DNA from: Anthostomella pinea
Lineage: Eukaryota; Ascomycota; Sordariomycetes; Xylariales; Xylariaceae
Direction of reading: 5' to 3'
Length of the DNA stretch: 64,000 nt
Assembly: GCA_963556695.1 (NCBI GenBank)
Contig: CAUWAG010000020.1
Location: 1,984,001 to 2,048,000, forward strand
The translations under genes and the position numbers were made by a program. Positions 47,592-58,298 of the stretch are shown in pieces. Under the pieces are notes generated by a model that was not told the origin of the DNA, searched no databases, and worked only from the letters and a program-made list of their open reading frames with translations. Numbering within the stretch: position 1 is the stretch's first letter; the number at the start of each line of letters is the position of its first letter.

Positions 47592-48519
47592 GAGGACTTC
47601 TACAATGGATTCACGAGTCGTTTTCCAGGACAAAGTAAGGCATCTCTTCAGGTTCGTTATTCTACAAAGTTAAAGAACAGGTTAGGCGGGGTGCAATCGC
47701 TGGAATAGTGCAGAAGCGGCAGAGGGCGCTGCACGTATCAAGCTGTGACTGGCTCAGTGCCAAGTAGGCAGTATCTAGGTAAAGAAACAGCAGCAAGGTG
47801 GTCATGGATTGCAGGGAAATTTGGAACGAAGCGAAGCAGCAGAAACATATTCTTTTAACAGAAGAAGCCTGGTAGACAAGACGGCAATCCATGTATGCAA
47901 TCAAGGTAAATTTCTATAGCAAAATGCACAAAGGCTTCGGCACAACATGACACTGAGACATCGAACTGCGAGAACGAAGTGACTATTAAAGGTAACAAAA
48001 TAGTCGCTTCACCGTATCTAGACCCCCCTGAAAACGACCGGACTGTGGCTGTATGTACATCAGCAATATTGCCCATCTCACCACCCCCGAGCAAGATAAC
48101 CTGTCTCAGCCTTCCCACAAGTCGCCCTCTCATCCCTTACATCAGGGGTTTGAATCGCCAAACATTGCCTCTGAAATCCATTTAAGGCCGAGAGAGTCCG
48201 CGCACACCTTCTGCTATAGATTATGACCAGGAGCCTAATTTATCTACTTGCAGGTGGCACCTATTGACATCTGTTAGCAGTAGAGCCCTGTCAATTTCGG
48301 CTAGGAAACGCGGCCAGCCACATTTATGTGTCCTTTAGTGATACTTTAATCCTTAGAGAACAAGCTTACTTCGATGCGCTTTAACTGTCAAGTCATAATC
48401 CAAGCTAATAAGAAAGAGGTGATTAAAGCCAATCATAATTATAAAATTCGACACCAAGAATCAGGTCTTGCGCCTAGGAAAATATATTAGTTTCGGTAGG
48501 CGATTTTCAATCCTAGAAT
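47592..48519. other. intergenic sequence, no gene seen
   Basis: About 930 bp without convincing coding frames on either strand. Confidence 0.45.
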
Positions 48520-48813
48520 AGGGCCGCCACATAGAGCAGGCAGTGCTTGATTAAGTAGGTGGTGTCTCATTGTAAGCCAGATGAGGTAGGCGGTGTAAAT
48601 ACGCTTTGATCCTGCTTGTGATTTAATTCCCTCACCGCCTGTCCATCCCCTTACCGTCAGCTGAATTGGTACCCCTCGCCTACGATTCTGATAATGTAGC
48701 ACCGCCTGCTTGGTGCGGTACCGCTTTTCTGATGCAACACCGCTTGCTCGATGCGTCACCACCTGCTCGATGCGTCACTGCCTGCTCGGTATCACACCGC
48801 CTGCTTAATGTGG
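48520..48813. repeat. inverted clusters of a 19-bp repeat
   Basis: The right part (48700-48813) has six imperfect direct copies of a unit like CACCGCCTGCTCGATGCGT. The left part (about 48528-48600) holds at least three copies of the same unit in the opposite orientation (GAGCAGGCAGTG, GTAGGTGGTGTC, GTAGGCGGTGTA), so the clusters face each other around about 100 bp. A similar CACCGCCTG lies between them. No gene is inside. Confidence 0.6.
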
Positions 48814-49182
48814 TTCCCTAATACATACTTTGAATGCCGGAAGCCATCGCAATACCAAATTGCGTGGAGGGGCATGCATCTGGCATAAGGTATTTTCGTT
48901 GGCGCCCTCACAATCCACTGGAGCTATAACCTTAGGCCCCAAATGCCCTTTGGCCCTCACCATGGTAGTCTCGACCAATCAGAGCTCGGGAACTTGATGA
49001 CTCATGCTCACTACGGGGCAGCAAGCCTTTTTGATCTGCGGTCGTTCCATCATCATCCCACCCAACCTTTATCCAGCAGCCTCCCTTCTACTACGGCCTG
49101 GCACCGCGCGCGCGTGACAAACACAGTTACTCTTCTCCCAATCCGACTGAACCTCTAACAACACAGTCAACTCGCAACTGTC

Positions 49183-49386
49183 ATGGCGGCCGCTCTGCCC
49201 CGACGCTCAAAACGTATTTGTAGTGGCAAAAACCACCCGGTCGGTACCATTTCCAAGCACAAGCTGAAGAAGACCTCTTTTACCCAATATCGACATACCC
49301 CCAATCGTGACTGGCCTATAACCAAGCTGCTAGGCTTTCGCGAGACCAGGGACGGCGTTGAATACCTGGTTGACTAGGAGGGCCTG
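49183..49386 (+). pseudogene. truncated chromodomain-type ORF
   Basis: The 64-codon frame begins MAAALPRRSKRICSGKNHPV and leads into DWPITKLLGFRETRDGVEYL, then VD-stop-EGL. This is the first half of a chromodomain of the type found in fungal transposon-derived proteins. The stop (TAG) replaces the expected Trp of the VDWEG motif, which fits a G-to-A change. Nine bases after the TAG the transposon at 49389 begins. So the ORF is broken both by a nonsense codon and by an insertion. Confidence 0.55.
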
Positions 49387-49388
49387 TA

Positions 49389-49428
49389 ACATCTCACCCC
49401 CCCCTGCGGACCACCCCCCCACGGACCA
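49389..49428. repeat. left terminal inverted repeat
   Basis: Matches the reverse complement of 51284-51323 with only a few differences. Flanked by the TA target duplication at 49387-49388. Confidence 0.9.
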
Positions 49429-49491
49429 CTCCACACCACACCACTCTCATTCAGATGAAGCCATCTACAACCACCACAGTTGCTAAATACA

Positions 49492-51209
49492 CTAAGGTCG
49501 TGGTGTTCTAACCATAATACAGCTCCTAGAATCCGATTCCGACCCTAAATCTTCACTAGGGACCTCTTGTGGGACCTCTTCGCCTGCAGCGGAGTCCCTA
49601 TAGACCCTCCTGTTCCTCAGCTCCATTTTGGCCTCCCTTATGTTAGCCATTGTGACAAATCGTTCCCCTAGTGTTGGTTTGACTGCTTTTTGAGTGGTAT
49701 TAGCCTTTTTAGCCACTTGAGCCTCAAGCAGCTCACATTTGGCCCGTAGATTTGTAATGGTAGCAGCCTGAATATCCATAGCCTTGCCAGCCTTCCGCAC
49801 CAACAAGCGCTCAGAGGGCCCCCCAAAGGAAGGGTCCTTTCTTTCGAGCTTTCGAACACTCTCCCGCAAAGCCTGGCTTCCAGAGGGTGTTGTGACAATG
49901 GTTTTAGCTACCATCTCGAGAAAATCTGGTGTTGTGGCTTGCTCGGAAGCCTTAGGGTCCCTCTGGCGTGCCCTGGCCACCCCCTTGTCCTCCAGAATCA
50001 TATATTTCGACTTCAACGCCTCCGCTCTGTTGCGAGGAACAATCCCAGTCTTTTTCCAGGCAATTCTGATGTTGAGGAGCGTCATTGTGTCCTTCCAGGC
50101 CTGTTTGTAGTACTCCAAAACCTCCTCCTTAGATGGCCTGAGTCCCAGACGGCCGCTGGGCGTCTCCTGGAGTAAGGTCTTCAACCTCTTCTTCACCAAA
50201 TTGGAGACTCCCACATCTAATACCTGGACTACATGGGAGCAGTGAGGTTCATAAAAGATCAACCATACTTTGTTTCTCAAGCAGGTGGCTAGGAACTCGT
50301 CATTCGTGTGGGAGTCGTGGCCATCACACACCAAAACCACCCATGTGTTGCCGTGGACCTCCCAAATATGAGGAATAAAGATACGTTGAAGCCATTCTAA
50401 CGCAATGGATTCGAGGTCCATCCATTGGGTGACGTAATAAACCTCCAGTTGGTGAATTTGTCCTCGTTTTGGTTGCTAAATCACTGGGCTTGTACGTTAA
50501 CCCCCTTGAGAATCACCAGCGGCGGCAAGGTCTCACCAGATCCGTTCACACACTCTAGGGCAGTTATCCATTCACCCTTCTCGACCCCTTTCTTCATAGC
50601 CACGTTGCCGGAGGCCTCGGAGACCACCCAATGGGAGTCCCCAACCCCCTGGGCGATTCCCATTTTGTCGACGTTGTACCAGCGTGCTGGCATGAGGTTA
50701 ACCACGTCAGGGGCGTCACACCGATCGAAAAAAATATTGATATTTGCCGCTGTAGTACCATTCACTCGGTTGTAGTCGATAACACGAGACTTCATTATCT
50801 TGACTTCCGGGTTTCGAGACAGGAACTTGGATGCCCAATTTTTCCCTAATTCTCGAGCATCCCCGGTGGCATGGAGCATCCGCTGGGCCATGAGACGGAA
50901 CTTAGAGACCGCCGGAGAATACCCTAGCCGTGCTTGCCCCAGGGCCCAGCTTGCCAGCTTATGTTCGAGATACGGTGAGAGAGCCTGTTAGAGAGCGCTG
51001 GTCTCATTCCGCGTTGGGGTGCCAGAGATTCGTCGGTTGACGTACGAGCGACTGATTTGCCATTCAAGGGCTGACGAGCGGACTGGAGCTCCGCGTTGGA
51101 TGGCCAAAATGACGGCTTCAGCTTTTATTTGACAGTCGTAAAATGACATCATGAGATTCAGCAGTGGATAAGGATTCAAATAGTGTGCTTTGTGAAAAAA
51201 AAGATGCAA
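49492..51209 (-). pseudogene. Pogo-type transposase (DDE), inactivated
   Basis: Fragments in order: an N-terminal helix-turn-helix (KAEAVILAIQRGAPVRSSAL, then YVNRRISGTP), the CENP-B-like second DNA-binding part (LGKNWASKFLSRNPEVK), and the DDE nuclease. The first Asp is in WYNVDKMGIAQG, the second in LVCDGHDSHTNDEF, and the third in PHCSHVVQVLDVGV, so the catalytic triad is present. A basic, acidic-ended C-terminal tail follows. Lesions: a TAA near 50988 (Gln expected), a TGA near 50481 where Trp is expected (VQA-Q-stop-FSNQ), and a frameshift near 50421 at SPNGW/MDLESI. It would be about 570 aa if intact. The first stop is a CAA-to-TAA change, as RIP would cause. Confidence 0.88.
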
Positions 51210-51283
51210 AAGTGATGGTGTAGATGGTGGATCACCATAATCCTGGTGGTTGGTGAATTACGCGTTTGTGGGTCAGAACGCGC

Positions 51284-51323
51284 TGGTCCGCGGGGGGGTG
51301 GTCCGCAGGGGGGTGGGAGATGT
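51284..51323. repeat. right terminal inverted repeat
   Basis: Ends GGGTGGGAGATGT and is followed by TA at 51324-51325. Mirror of the left terminal repeat. Confidence 0.9.
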
Positions 51324-51325
51324 TA

Positions 51326-51733
51326 TTGTGATGCCAGGAGGCTATTGTGAGGGGCGGAAATACTGATGTGTAGGTCTGGGATTCACTGCTATTGAGCCAG
51401 AAGTAGGGGTAAATATCCTTGCTTGTACTAGGGCTATGATTGTCGCGCTGTTGTCATAAAGGGTTTCGATATCCACCTTGCTCTTTTGCCCCTATTTCGT
51501 CCGTCCACCTGGATGCGGTATAAGGTTTCAGCGACAAACCCAAGCCATCAAGGCACTGGTTCAGTTCGACGATCCTCTTCGAGTGTCCCCTTGTCCGTCT
51601 CCGGGACGGGGCTGATGTCGATATGCCACTGCTTGATGGGCCGTTTGGGACGATCGAACCATATCTATCAGATTTGATTGTGATCAGATCAGAGAAGGCG
51701 GAAAGGGGCGTGGAAGACCTGTGATGACCTAAG
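51326..51733. other. short intergenic region
   Basis: About 400 bp right of the transposon, with no supportable gene. It may contain the other side of the disrupted chromodomain ORF, but I cannot match it. Confidence 0.4.
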
Positions 51734-52947
51734 TTGGCAGCAGCCGGTACCAAACCCAAAGAACCCGAACAATGGGCTCGCGACCTGATACCTTGTGGTA
51801 AAGGGGAGGCAGCCCGTCATGCGGGGAATCGCAAACTTCCTCTCCTTCTTCTCAATTTCACTCGTTTTCAACCTTCTGTCCTCGACTACTTCGTTTTTTA
51901 CGACACGACAAACTGCAATCGACCACTTTCGACCCACGGGAGTTTGACTGCTAAGCAGGCCCAGATCGAGTCAAGGCTCGACTGGCTGCTCTCACCGAGA
52001 CAAGGTGATAACGACAACGAAGGATGGTTGGACTACTACTGCGACTTTGAGCTCTATGCAGGTTCTGGTCCTGCCAAAGGCGTGGTCTGTAACGACAAAC
52101 GCATCAGCGAGGCTTTGCCCGCTGACGAGGTCGACGAGCCAAAGGACTGCAGTCTAGATCTCAATGTCCCTGCCAGCTTGATCCAGACGGTCTCCGAGCT
52201 CTCGAGCCGACATCATCTCAAACCGAGGCTCGTCACGACGATCGTCAGGTTGGTGCCATACCGTCTAAAATTGAACATCACTTCGGTATCTCTACGCCCA
52301 TGCCTTGTGTTGACCAAAATGACCCGAAGACTGCGTCATCCTCTACCCTACCAAAAGTTACGACTGCGCCTCTTTGCGGCGTTCATCACGACACCTATGC
52401 CGAAACCACTCCGCCCGCGCCCAAATCCTTGGAAACCCTGCAAATACGCCATGAACAAGGGGGACTCGGCCGCTGTTCCACTTGTCGTACCACACCTGGG
52501 GTCACTGGGGGTGTCAGTGTCAATACCTTTAAGGGAAACGCCACAGTTACTGTCGATCTTCGCCCTGCCGAACTAATCGATCTTACCTTTTCTGCTTCGG
52601 ACTTAGGGAATAAGACCCTGCGAAGAAAATCGGAAAGACCTCTCTCAAAGCATGGCAATCGACAGGCCAAGAGGGCAAGATATCGCAGAAACTGCATGAA
52701 CCTACGGGCTCAAAGGGTTGTGTTGTGTTTCGAGGATGAAGAGGAGCCATACAAATGGGATCACCGGGCCAAGGTGTGGAAACGGTTGGATGGAATTGGG
52801 CATGCAGAGCATCGAACAGTGAAGGAGTTCCTGAGCGAGAATATGCGACCGTTCCTGGGCGTGTCTGTGCGGGCTAATGGAGAGGGTTGGGTAGTTGAAC
52901 TGACGTGGAACCAGGAAAAGGAATGTTTTGGGGTAAGGATCCGCTGA
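51734..52947 (+). CDS. hypothetical protein in two frames, intron or frameshift unresolved
   Basis: The first frame (51734 to about 52250) has DYFVFYDTTNCNRPLSTHGS, SRLDWLLSPRQGDNDNEGWL and SLDLNVPASLIQTVSELSSR. The second (about 52300-52947) continues with SLETLQIRHEQGGLGRCSTC, VTVDLRPAELIDLTFSA, a basic stretch RRKSERPLSKHGNRQAKRAR, and ends WVVELTWNQEKECFGVRIR. A GT donor exists at 52249, but I found no AG that restores the frame, so it may be a frameshift. No family is recognised. It lies immediately beside the transposon in an accessory region. Confidence 0.45.
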
Positions 52948-53549
52948 GCATCTCTAAGCCTCTTCGGGTCGACCTTGCGAAAATGACGAAAATACTTTCC
53001 TCGCCCGGTCGAAGCTGGGAGGTGAAGGAAGGGAATCACAACGCTTCATAGTGTATTTTACGAGTCGCATGGTCCACCATGTTGGAAGGCTATACAGGGT
53101 TTGTGTTCTAGGGTACGTTACCTCTCGGCGCGATAGAGGCTCTTGTCCACTAAGGGGCGCTCATGAGATCTTTCGCACCTTATTGTTTTTGGATTATGAT
53201 CCATCCTAAGAGCTCCTAACTACTATAGCCTGTTCTCTGCCTGCTTGGTTCTGCTCACTGGTCTCCAGTGGTCATCTTGTGTTGTCACGTGGTGTTTCGC
53301 CACGCTACCTTTGGCCCATTGCTCTTCGATCCTCGTGTCCTACCATGTAATCGCCCTTGGCTGGGGAGTTGGTCTTTGTCCATTTTCCGTTTTCGGCTGG
53401 TAACATGCATTGGTCTTGAAACCCTGTGGGAAATAGTAACATAATGAGTTTCGAGTGTCTAGGAAGCCTTAACGGTCAGCTAGTTTTTGTTCTTAAGGCC
53501 GCTATCTGACTATCTCCAAGGGTAGAGAGCGAGATGAAGGAGCCGGCTT
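52948..53549. other. intergenic sequence, no gene seen
   Basis: About 600 bp, T-rich in parts, no supportable gene. Confidence 0.45.
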
Positions 53550-54323
53550 GTGCGCCACGACTTCACGCGACCATTCGAGCTCGATGAAGACCCCAAGAAA
53601 CAGGACAGCCTGACGACATGGATTGAATATCTCGGCTACGAATACTGGTGGCTTGACAAGTACATGCGCGATATCCAACGCCTGGAGCCAGAGCATGACA
53701 AGCTGTGGCAACAGCTCATCGATGAAAAAATGACGCAACCTCACGAGACGAGAGAGTCTGTGCGGACGATGGCATCAGCGATGCAAGACCAAAATGAGTA
53801 CGATCGGGCACGGGAGGCCGTACAGAAGGCTGAATCGGAAGGGAGACGAATCTACAAGTTGACTCAGGAGGACCCTGAACGTTTGCGTATTCCCACGGCA
53901 AAGCGAAAATCGATGATGAGAATAGCTACAGAGAAACTGCTTGCTGCAAAGCGACGATTCGAGCAGATCCAGGTCCGAGAGCGACGAAGGACGGTATTCA
54001 TAAGGGGCACATTCGACTACGTGGATACGAAAGGATATGCTGCCCGTCACCGTGTTCGTTTGCAATGGATTCTGGAACAAATTGCACTGATTGACGCTGA
54101 GATGAACCCATTCAGCCCAGACCGACGTGGACCCGACGGAAGGAGAGCGACGAAGAGGAGGCTCACCGTCGATCAAGAGCCTCCCGAGAGACGAAACCCG
54201 AAGAGGGTGAGGCTAGCCAGCACAAGGGCTCGATCAAAAGCCAGAACAGCGCAGCAGCCAGATCCCAGCATGGCAATGGATCGAGGAGCAACTAAAGGTT
54301 GCCGGCTGTTCTTACCAAGCTGA
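53550..54323 (+). pseudogene. 5'-truncated accessory-type protein gene
   Basis: The frame starts abruptly at a GTG with RHDFTRPFELDEDPKKQDSL, then TTWIEYLGYEYWWLDKYMRD. That is internal to a protein type common in fungal accessory regions, where this motif follows a longer N-terminal part that is missing here. Residues 60-170 form a charged helical region (YDRAREAVQKAESEGRRIYK, KLLAAKRRFEQIQVRERRRT), likely coiled coil. The C-terminus is strongly basic (GRRATKRRLTVDQ), possibly nuclear. The function of the family is unknown to me. No upstream exon could be found. Confidence 0.5.
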
Positions 54324-54663
54324 CGCCCAGGCAATGTTGCAGCCAGCTTGATTGTAGCCGGGTCATAGGGAAATCCTCCCAAGTTTGTACAGAGTCTGGT
54401 CGGAGGGCGTGTTTGGGCTGCTTGATGGGCTGTTTGATCAGCATTGCTGAGAGGCAAGGTCGATGTTCAAGCCGGGAGAGGTTGGGATCGGTGTTGGGGC
54501 ATAGCAGTTTGGTGTTGGGGGACTTACATGCTCGATGACCGCGGAGCTGGCATACGCGCGACTCTCTGCTCTGTTTGGTTGTTCAACGGGCCGCGGAACT
54601 GCGTAGTGTGTGTGAATGGAGACTATCCCGTGATGCTCGAAATATGGCTCTAGACAGCGGCTG

Positions 54664-55329
54664 GTGCATTCTTCAGCCTTCACAGCCATCTCCAGAACGT
54701 TGGGAATCACGCAGCCAGTCAATGGCGCTCGATACCAAGCGGTCCCGGGCCTGAAGGGAGCTGCGAAGAAGGCGATGCAGACTAGAGTATTGTCTGTCGG
54801 ATCTCCATTAGGCTTTCCCGACCACGCTGATATAGAGACTCCATCGCTGTCAGAGTACATACACCACGGCAATGGCCTAGTCCGGGCCGTCCTCCTCGTC
54901 AACGCTAAATACGTCTGGCCCAAGGACCAGCCGACGACACCTACACTTCCGCAAATCACTCTCAACGCCCTCCGACACGACGTGACACAGCACGGCTCTC
55001 TTGGCCCTGTTGACCACTTCATGCGCGACGTGCAAATCCATCCTGTCATCTCCACTGCCACTGCCACTGACGCTCACGTCAACCTTACGCTTCGCGACCT
55101 CCACGATAGCCTCAGCGCCGACGTCCCGGTCACGCTGCAATGCAGCAAATTCCGGCGTATATTCCGGAAGCATTACGCCAGCATGCGCTATACAGGCCCG
55201 AACCCGAAGAAGCGCTCTAGGGTCACGGACGACCATCGGGCATGGGAAGAGGATAAGCGGGAAAGGGAGAGGGCGAACAAAAGGATGATGGGGCTAGGGG
55301 ACGGATCGGTGGGCTTAGAAGACGAGTAA
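54664..55329 (+). CDS. hypothetical protein, 221 aa
   Basis: The reading frame is intact. The N-terminal part (ITQPVNGARYQAVPGLKGAA) and the middle (NGLVRAVLLVNAKYVWPKDQ) look globular. The segment LRDLHDSLSADVPVTLQCSK and a very charged tail (DDHRAWEEDKRERERANKRM) follow. I recognise no family. Its C-terminal 100 codons recur in eroded form just downstream (55411-55680). The translation could begin at an earlier exon, as no Kozak-like context marks this start. Confidence 0.45.
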   Translation: MHSSAFTAISRTLGITQPVNGARYQAVPGLKGAAKKAMQTRVLSVGSPLGFPDHADIETPSLSEYIHHGNGLVRAVLLVNAKYVWPKDQPTTPTLPQITLNALRHDVTQHGSLGPVDHFMRDVQIHPVISTATATDAHVNLTLRDLHDSLSADVPVTLQCSKFRRIFRKHYASMRYTGPNPKKRSRVTDDHRAWEEDKRERERANKRMMGLGDGSVGLEDE

Positions 55330-55680
55330 GGGCTTCCGCCTTCACTCGCGCCGGCGTCTTCGTCACTTGCGGCGCAGCGTCCCACGGGGCTTGAGGTGCG
55401 AGCGCAGCCTACGGACGACCTTCGGGCATGGGATCAGGATGAAAGGGAAAGAGCGCGGAACCGGTCGCGGGACTTGGGGGTTTGCGGGACCTGCGGGCTG
55501 TTCGAAGGCGTTCATCCCAGCGTCGGCGCCGATGTGCCTATCAAACTGCGGCACACCGGTGCACGATGACAGGGGAGCGCGCGAGGCTTACAGACGACTT
55601 CAACGACCGGAAGACGAGAAGGGCGAGAGGAGATACTCGCAAAAGACGGGTTGGTGGGCTTTGAAGCCGAGTGGGGGATT
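55226..55680 (+). repeat. three eroded tandem copies of a gene tail
   Basis: The nucleotides ACGGACGACCATCGGGCATG (55226) recur as ACGGACGACCTTCGGGCATG (55411), and a third, weaker copy starts near 55589. The second copy also repeats the upstream Ser-Ala-Asp-Val-Pro part (55518-55545). The third ends with GTTGGTGGGCTTTGAAG, matching the end of copy one (GATCGGTGGGCTTAGAAG). Lengths between copies are not equal, so the duplications were partial and nested. Confidence 0.6.
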
Positions 55681-55699
55681 TCACCGCATTTTCCACTGG

Positions 55700-57127
55700 C
55701 TCCTACAGCCTCTGTAGGCCCTAGGGTTGGAATAGTCTTTCTTGCCTGGTTTTAAGATCATCACCACCTCGGCTACTTTGAATGTTTTAAGGTGGTGTCC
55801 GATCTGTATACAGGTCTGGAAAAGCGCTCTGACGTTGGGACTGAATTTTGAGCAGCACGTAAGACGAGCCTGGCGTCCCTGCTTGGGGTTTCCTAGCTTC
55901 CGACATAAACGTGAATTAGTGGTTATGAGTGATTCATAGGGGTGGGTACAATATGCGCTGTCATGTCCAATGGTGGTGGGGTTGTGTGATTACATACGCC
56001 GTTATAATATTGAGTGGGTGTGATGAACTCTCATTTAGCCGGCTTTACATACTGATGCATGCATAGATTTGCGTCTGGGTGCACTAACGAACTATTCAGC
56101 CACCCATTCTACCAAATGGTTCCTGCCTCCGCGCCATGATAGAATCGGATGCCTGGACCATCGTCCAAAGTTGGATCATCAACGGCTGCCAGCAATGACC
56201 ATCCACGGGCCATCGCGTGCGAACCAAAGTTGCCAGTCATGCCCGCGCACCTGTATCAGGGGGAGCGTGATGACAGATTCCATTTCCAGTGCGTCATCGC
56301 CTACATCGCCACCAGCCAGCGCCGATAGTTACCTCAGCCGCTCTAAGGAGGCCGCGGCCCAGATGGTCAGCTGGACGAGAGGGTCGGACGCGGCGTTGGC
56401 CACCTTGGTCTCGATAACCTACGCTTACAGGGTTATTGAGAGAGAACGTGGAGGTAAAACTACATACTGGCAACTGGCAACTGGCAGGACAGGTTAATTA
56501 ATAGCTTTAGACGCCGCGGTCGAGACGTGTCGGATGCAAGATGGGTCAGCCTTCACGCCTAAAAGCGACGAGGTTTAGATCTGGATGCCAATCAACATAC
56601 ATCACTACGCTTGGATGTCGGTAAACGTCCATGCGGGCTGCGTGGCGGGCCAAAAGAAACTTTGATTGATTGGTTTGATTGATTTTATTTATCGTGGGTG
56701 CAGTCCCTCAACACGGCAAACCACACTTCCCAGAGGCATTGCATCGCAAGGTTGTGGAGGTGTCAATCTACATACATTCAGATCCACGAGCCTATCCTCG
56801 TTGTAGCGGTACCAATCTGGAGTGTCCAGATGGTTTTAGTCAATACCCAAGCACGATTCCGTCAGAAAAACCTCCTATCCAGTGACTAAGCGACCCAGTG
56901 AACCTCAGTCCTCTGGTGTACACATCGTTCCAGTAGCCGTTCGATATATGTCGCATTGGTGGGTGAAGTAGGTGTTTGTTATCTGCTAACGAGGAAAACC
57001 ACAAGGGGAAAAACCTCGCAGGAGTGGGTATTGTGGAGACAAGCTGCTTGGCTATCGGGTTCTGCGATAATTGGGCCTCTCCATTGTCGTGTGTTGGTTA
57101 TTGACTCGCACAAGCCGGGTCAGAAGG
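55700..57127. other. intergenic sequence, no gene seen
   Basis: About 1.4 kb without a supportable gene. A short Ser/Ala-rich frame near 56270-56497 is not convincing. Confidence 0.45.
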
Positions 57128-57220
57128 GGGCCATAGTAGGATTCGAACCCACTTGTTCTCGTCGCCCACCGCACAAACGAGAACACAACCAGGCGCATTA
57201 GACCATTGCGCCACACAGCC
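57128..57220 (-). tRNA. tRNA-like sequence, isotype not determined, perhaps a pseudogene
   Basis: Read from 57220 downward: acceptor strand GGCTGTG, TG, a D-arm GCGC-AATGGTCTAAT-GCGC (A-box TGGCGCAATGG), a long anticodon/variable region of 40 nt, then a perfect T-arm GTGGG-TTCGAAT-CCTAC (B-box GGTTCGAATCC), and TATGGCC, which pairs with the 5' acceptor using three wobbles. The middle holds a hairpin GTTCTCG...CGAGAAC with about 15 extra bases, so either an intron or a damaged variable arm is present. I cannot form a proper anticodon stem, so the isotype is open. No T-run terminator follows within 30 bp. Confidence 0.4.
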
Positions 57221-57495
57221 CATTTTACTGCGATAGTATCGTGCTTTCCGTACCTATTTCTAAGACCTGTTGGAGATTTTTACGTCAGATGTGTGAAATC
57301 GTCCCCGGATAGGTTTAGTCGGATATGCATCCACCCCCTCTCCCCAGGTCCGACATAGATCCGCCGTGGATAAGTCCGAAGATCACCCGCTAGCATTTGC
57401 TCAGACAAGACACATGTTCGGGGGACGCTTGCAAAGTCTCCGATTCAGCAGTCCTTCGCCAGACAGCTTCACCAACGCTGGTCAGGAATGCTGCA
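57221..57495. other. short intergenic region
   Basis: Nothing recognised. Confidence 0.4.
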
Positions 57496-57705
57496 TCACA
57501 GGCCAAGTGAAGCAAGATGGCTCGTCCGTGGAACGGCCAGACGGCTCTCAGCGCAACTTTTTTCTTTGCACTTCAGGCCATCATCCGGCGTGTATGGGTC
57601 TGTTGCGCATGTTCCGTTGCCTGAGGGCTGGCGGGGCTGGAGCGGTCCCGCCGCGATCGCGATGGGCAGGGCCATGGCGGCCAGGGTCATGGTTGACATG
57701 CGCAT
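57496..57705 (-). CDS. small secreted protein candidate, 69 aa
   Basis: Starts with a clear signal peptide (MRMSTMTLAAMALPIAIAAG). The mature part of about 50 residues has PLQPRQPSGNGTCATDPY and DDGLKCKEKSCAES, with three Cys. A TATATAG element lies just upstream on the minus strand (about 57720-57726). The odd number of Cys suggests that a further exon may add to the C-terminus; the frame ends with SHLASLGL. It resembles fungal small secreted proteins in general. No family is recognised. Confidence 0.45.
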   Translation of the reverse strand: MRMSTMTLAAMALPIAIAAGPLQPRQPSGNGTCATDPYTPDDGLKCKEKSCAESRLAVPRTSHLASLGL

Positions 57706-57726
57706 GGTTGCTCTGGTCTATATAAG

Positions 57727-58298
57727 ATGTTTAGCCAGCGGACTGCACGTTGGTCAAGAAGCGAGGATACTTACGACCGGCTGGGTCGACTGCTTTGGGA
57801 GAAGAGGCTGGATGAGTTACCGGGACCGAGGGTTTAGGTCGGAGGGGTGGGATGGATTTGAATAGGTCAGCAAGGAATCAAGAGTGAGGAAATACAAGGA
57901 CATGGCCCATGGCAATTACATGTGTCTTTATATTCTATTGCGCCGCTTCTTTATTGATTGAAGGATTCAAGCTTACGGCACAGCCTTGCGGTGCAACCAC
58001 CGCTCGGTGGGCCAGCTGATGTTGAACCTTGCGCGATGCATACTCAAACGAGTATAGCCGCAACCATACGAGCAAGTCAGATGTTGGGGGCCTGCCTTGT
58101 ATTGGGTACTTGGCTATGCAGCCCTGACCGCCTGGCCATTGGCATGGCGCAAAGAAAGGTCGTGTTTGAGTCACATGTAAGCGAAACCAATCAAGGAAGA
58201 ATGCGCTCAAATTAACCAGTGGTATCTCGTGACAAGTGCATTTGCTTCCCCTAATCCCCAGTCCGACAAGTTACGTGAGTCCTGTCCTTCGAAAGCCA
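57727..58298. other. intergenic sequence, no gene seen
   Basis: About 570 bp without a supportable gene. Confidence 0.4.

Larger units (their letters stand above)
49389..51323. mobile_element. Pogo/Fot1-type DNA transposon, 1935 bp, with TIRs and TA duplication
   Basis: Near-perfect 40-bp terminal inverted repeats, 49389-49428 and 51284-51323, begin ACATCTC and are C-rich (CTGCGGACCACCCCCCC inside). TA dinucleotides at 49387-49388 and 51324-51325 are the target-site duplication typical of Tc1/mariner/Pogo elements. The only ORF inside is the decayed transposase on the minus strand. The element is complete at both ends but not autonomous. Confidence 0.9.
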
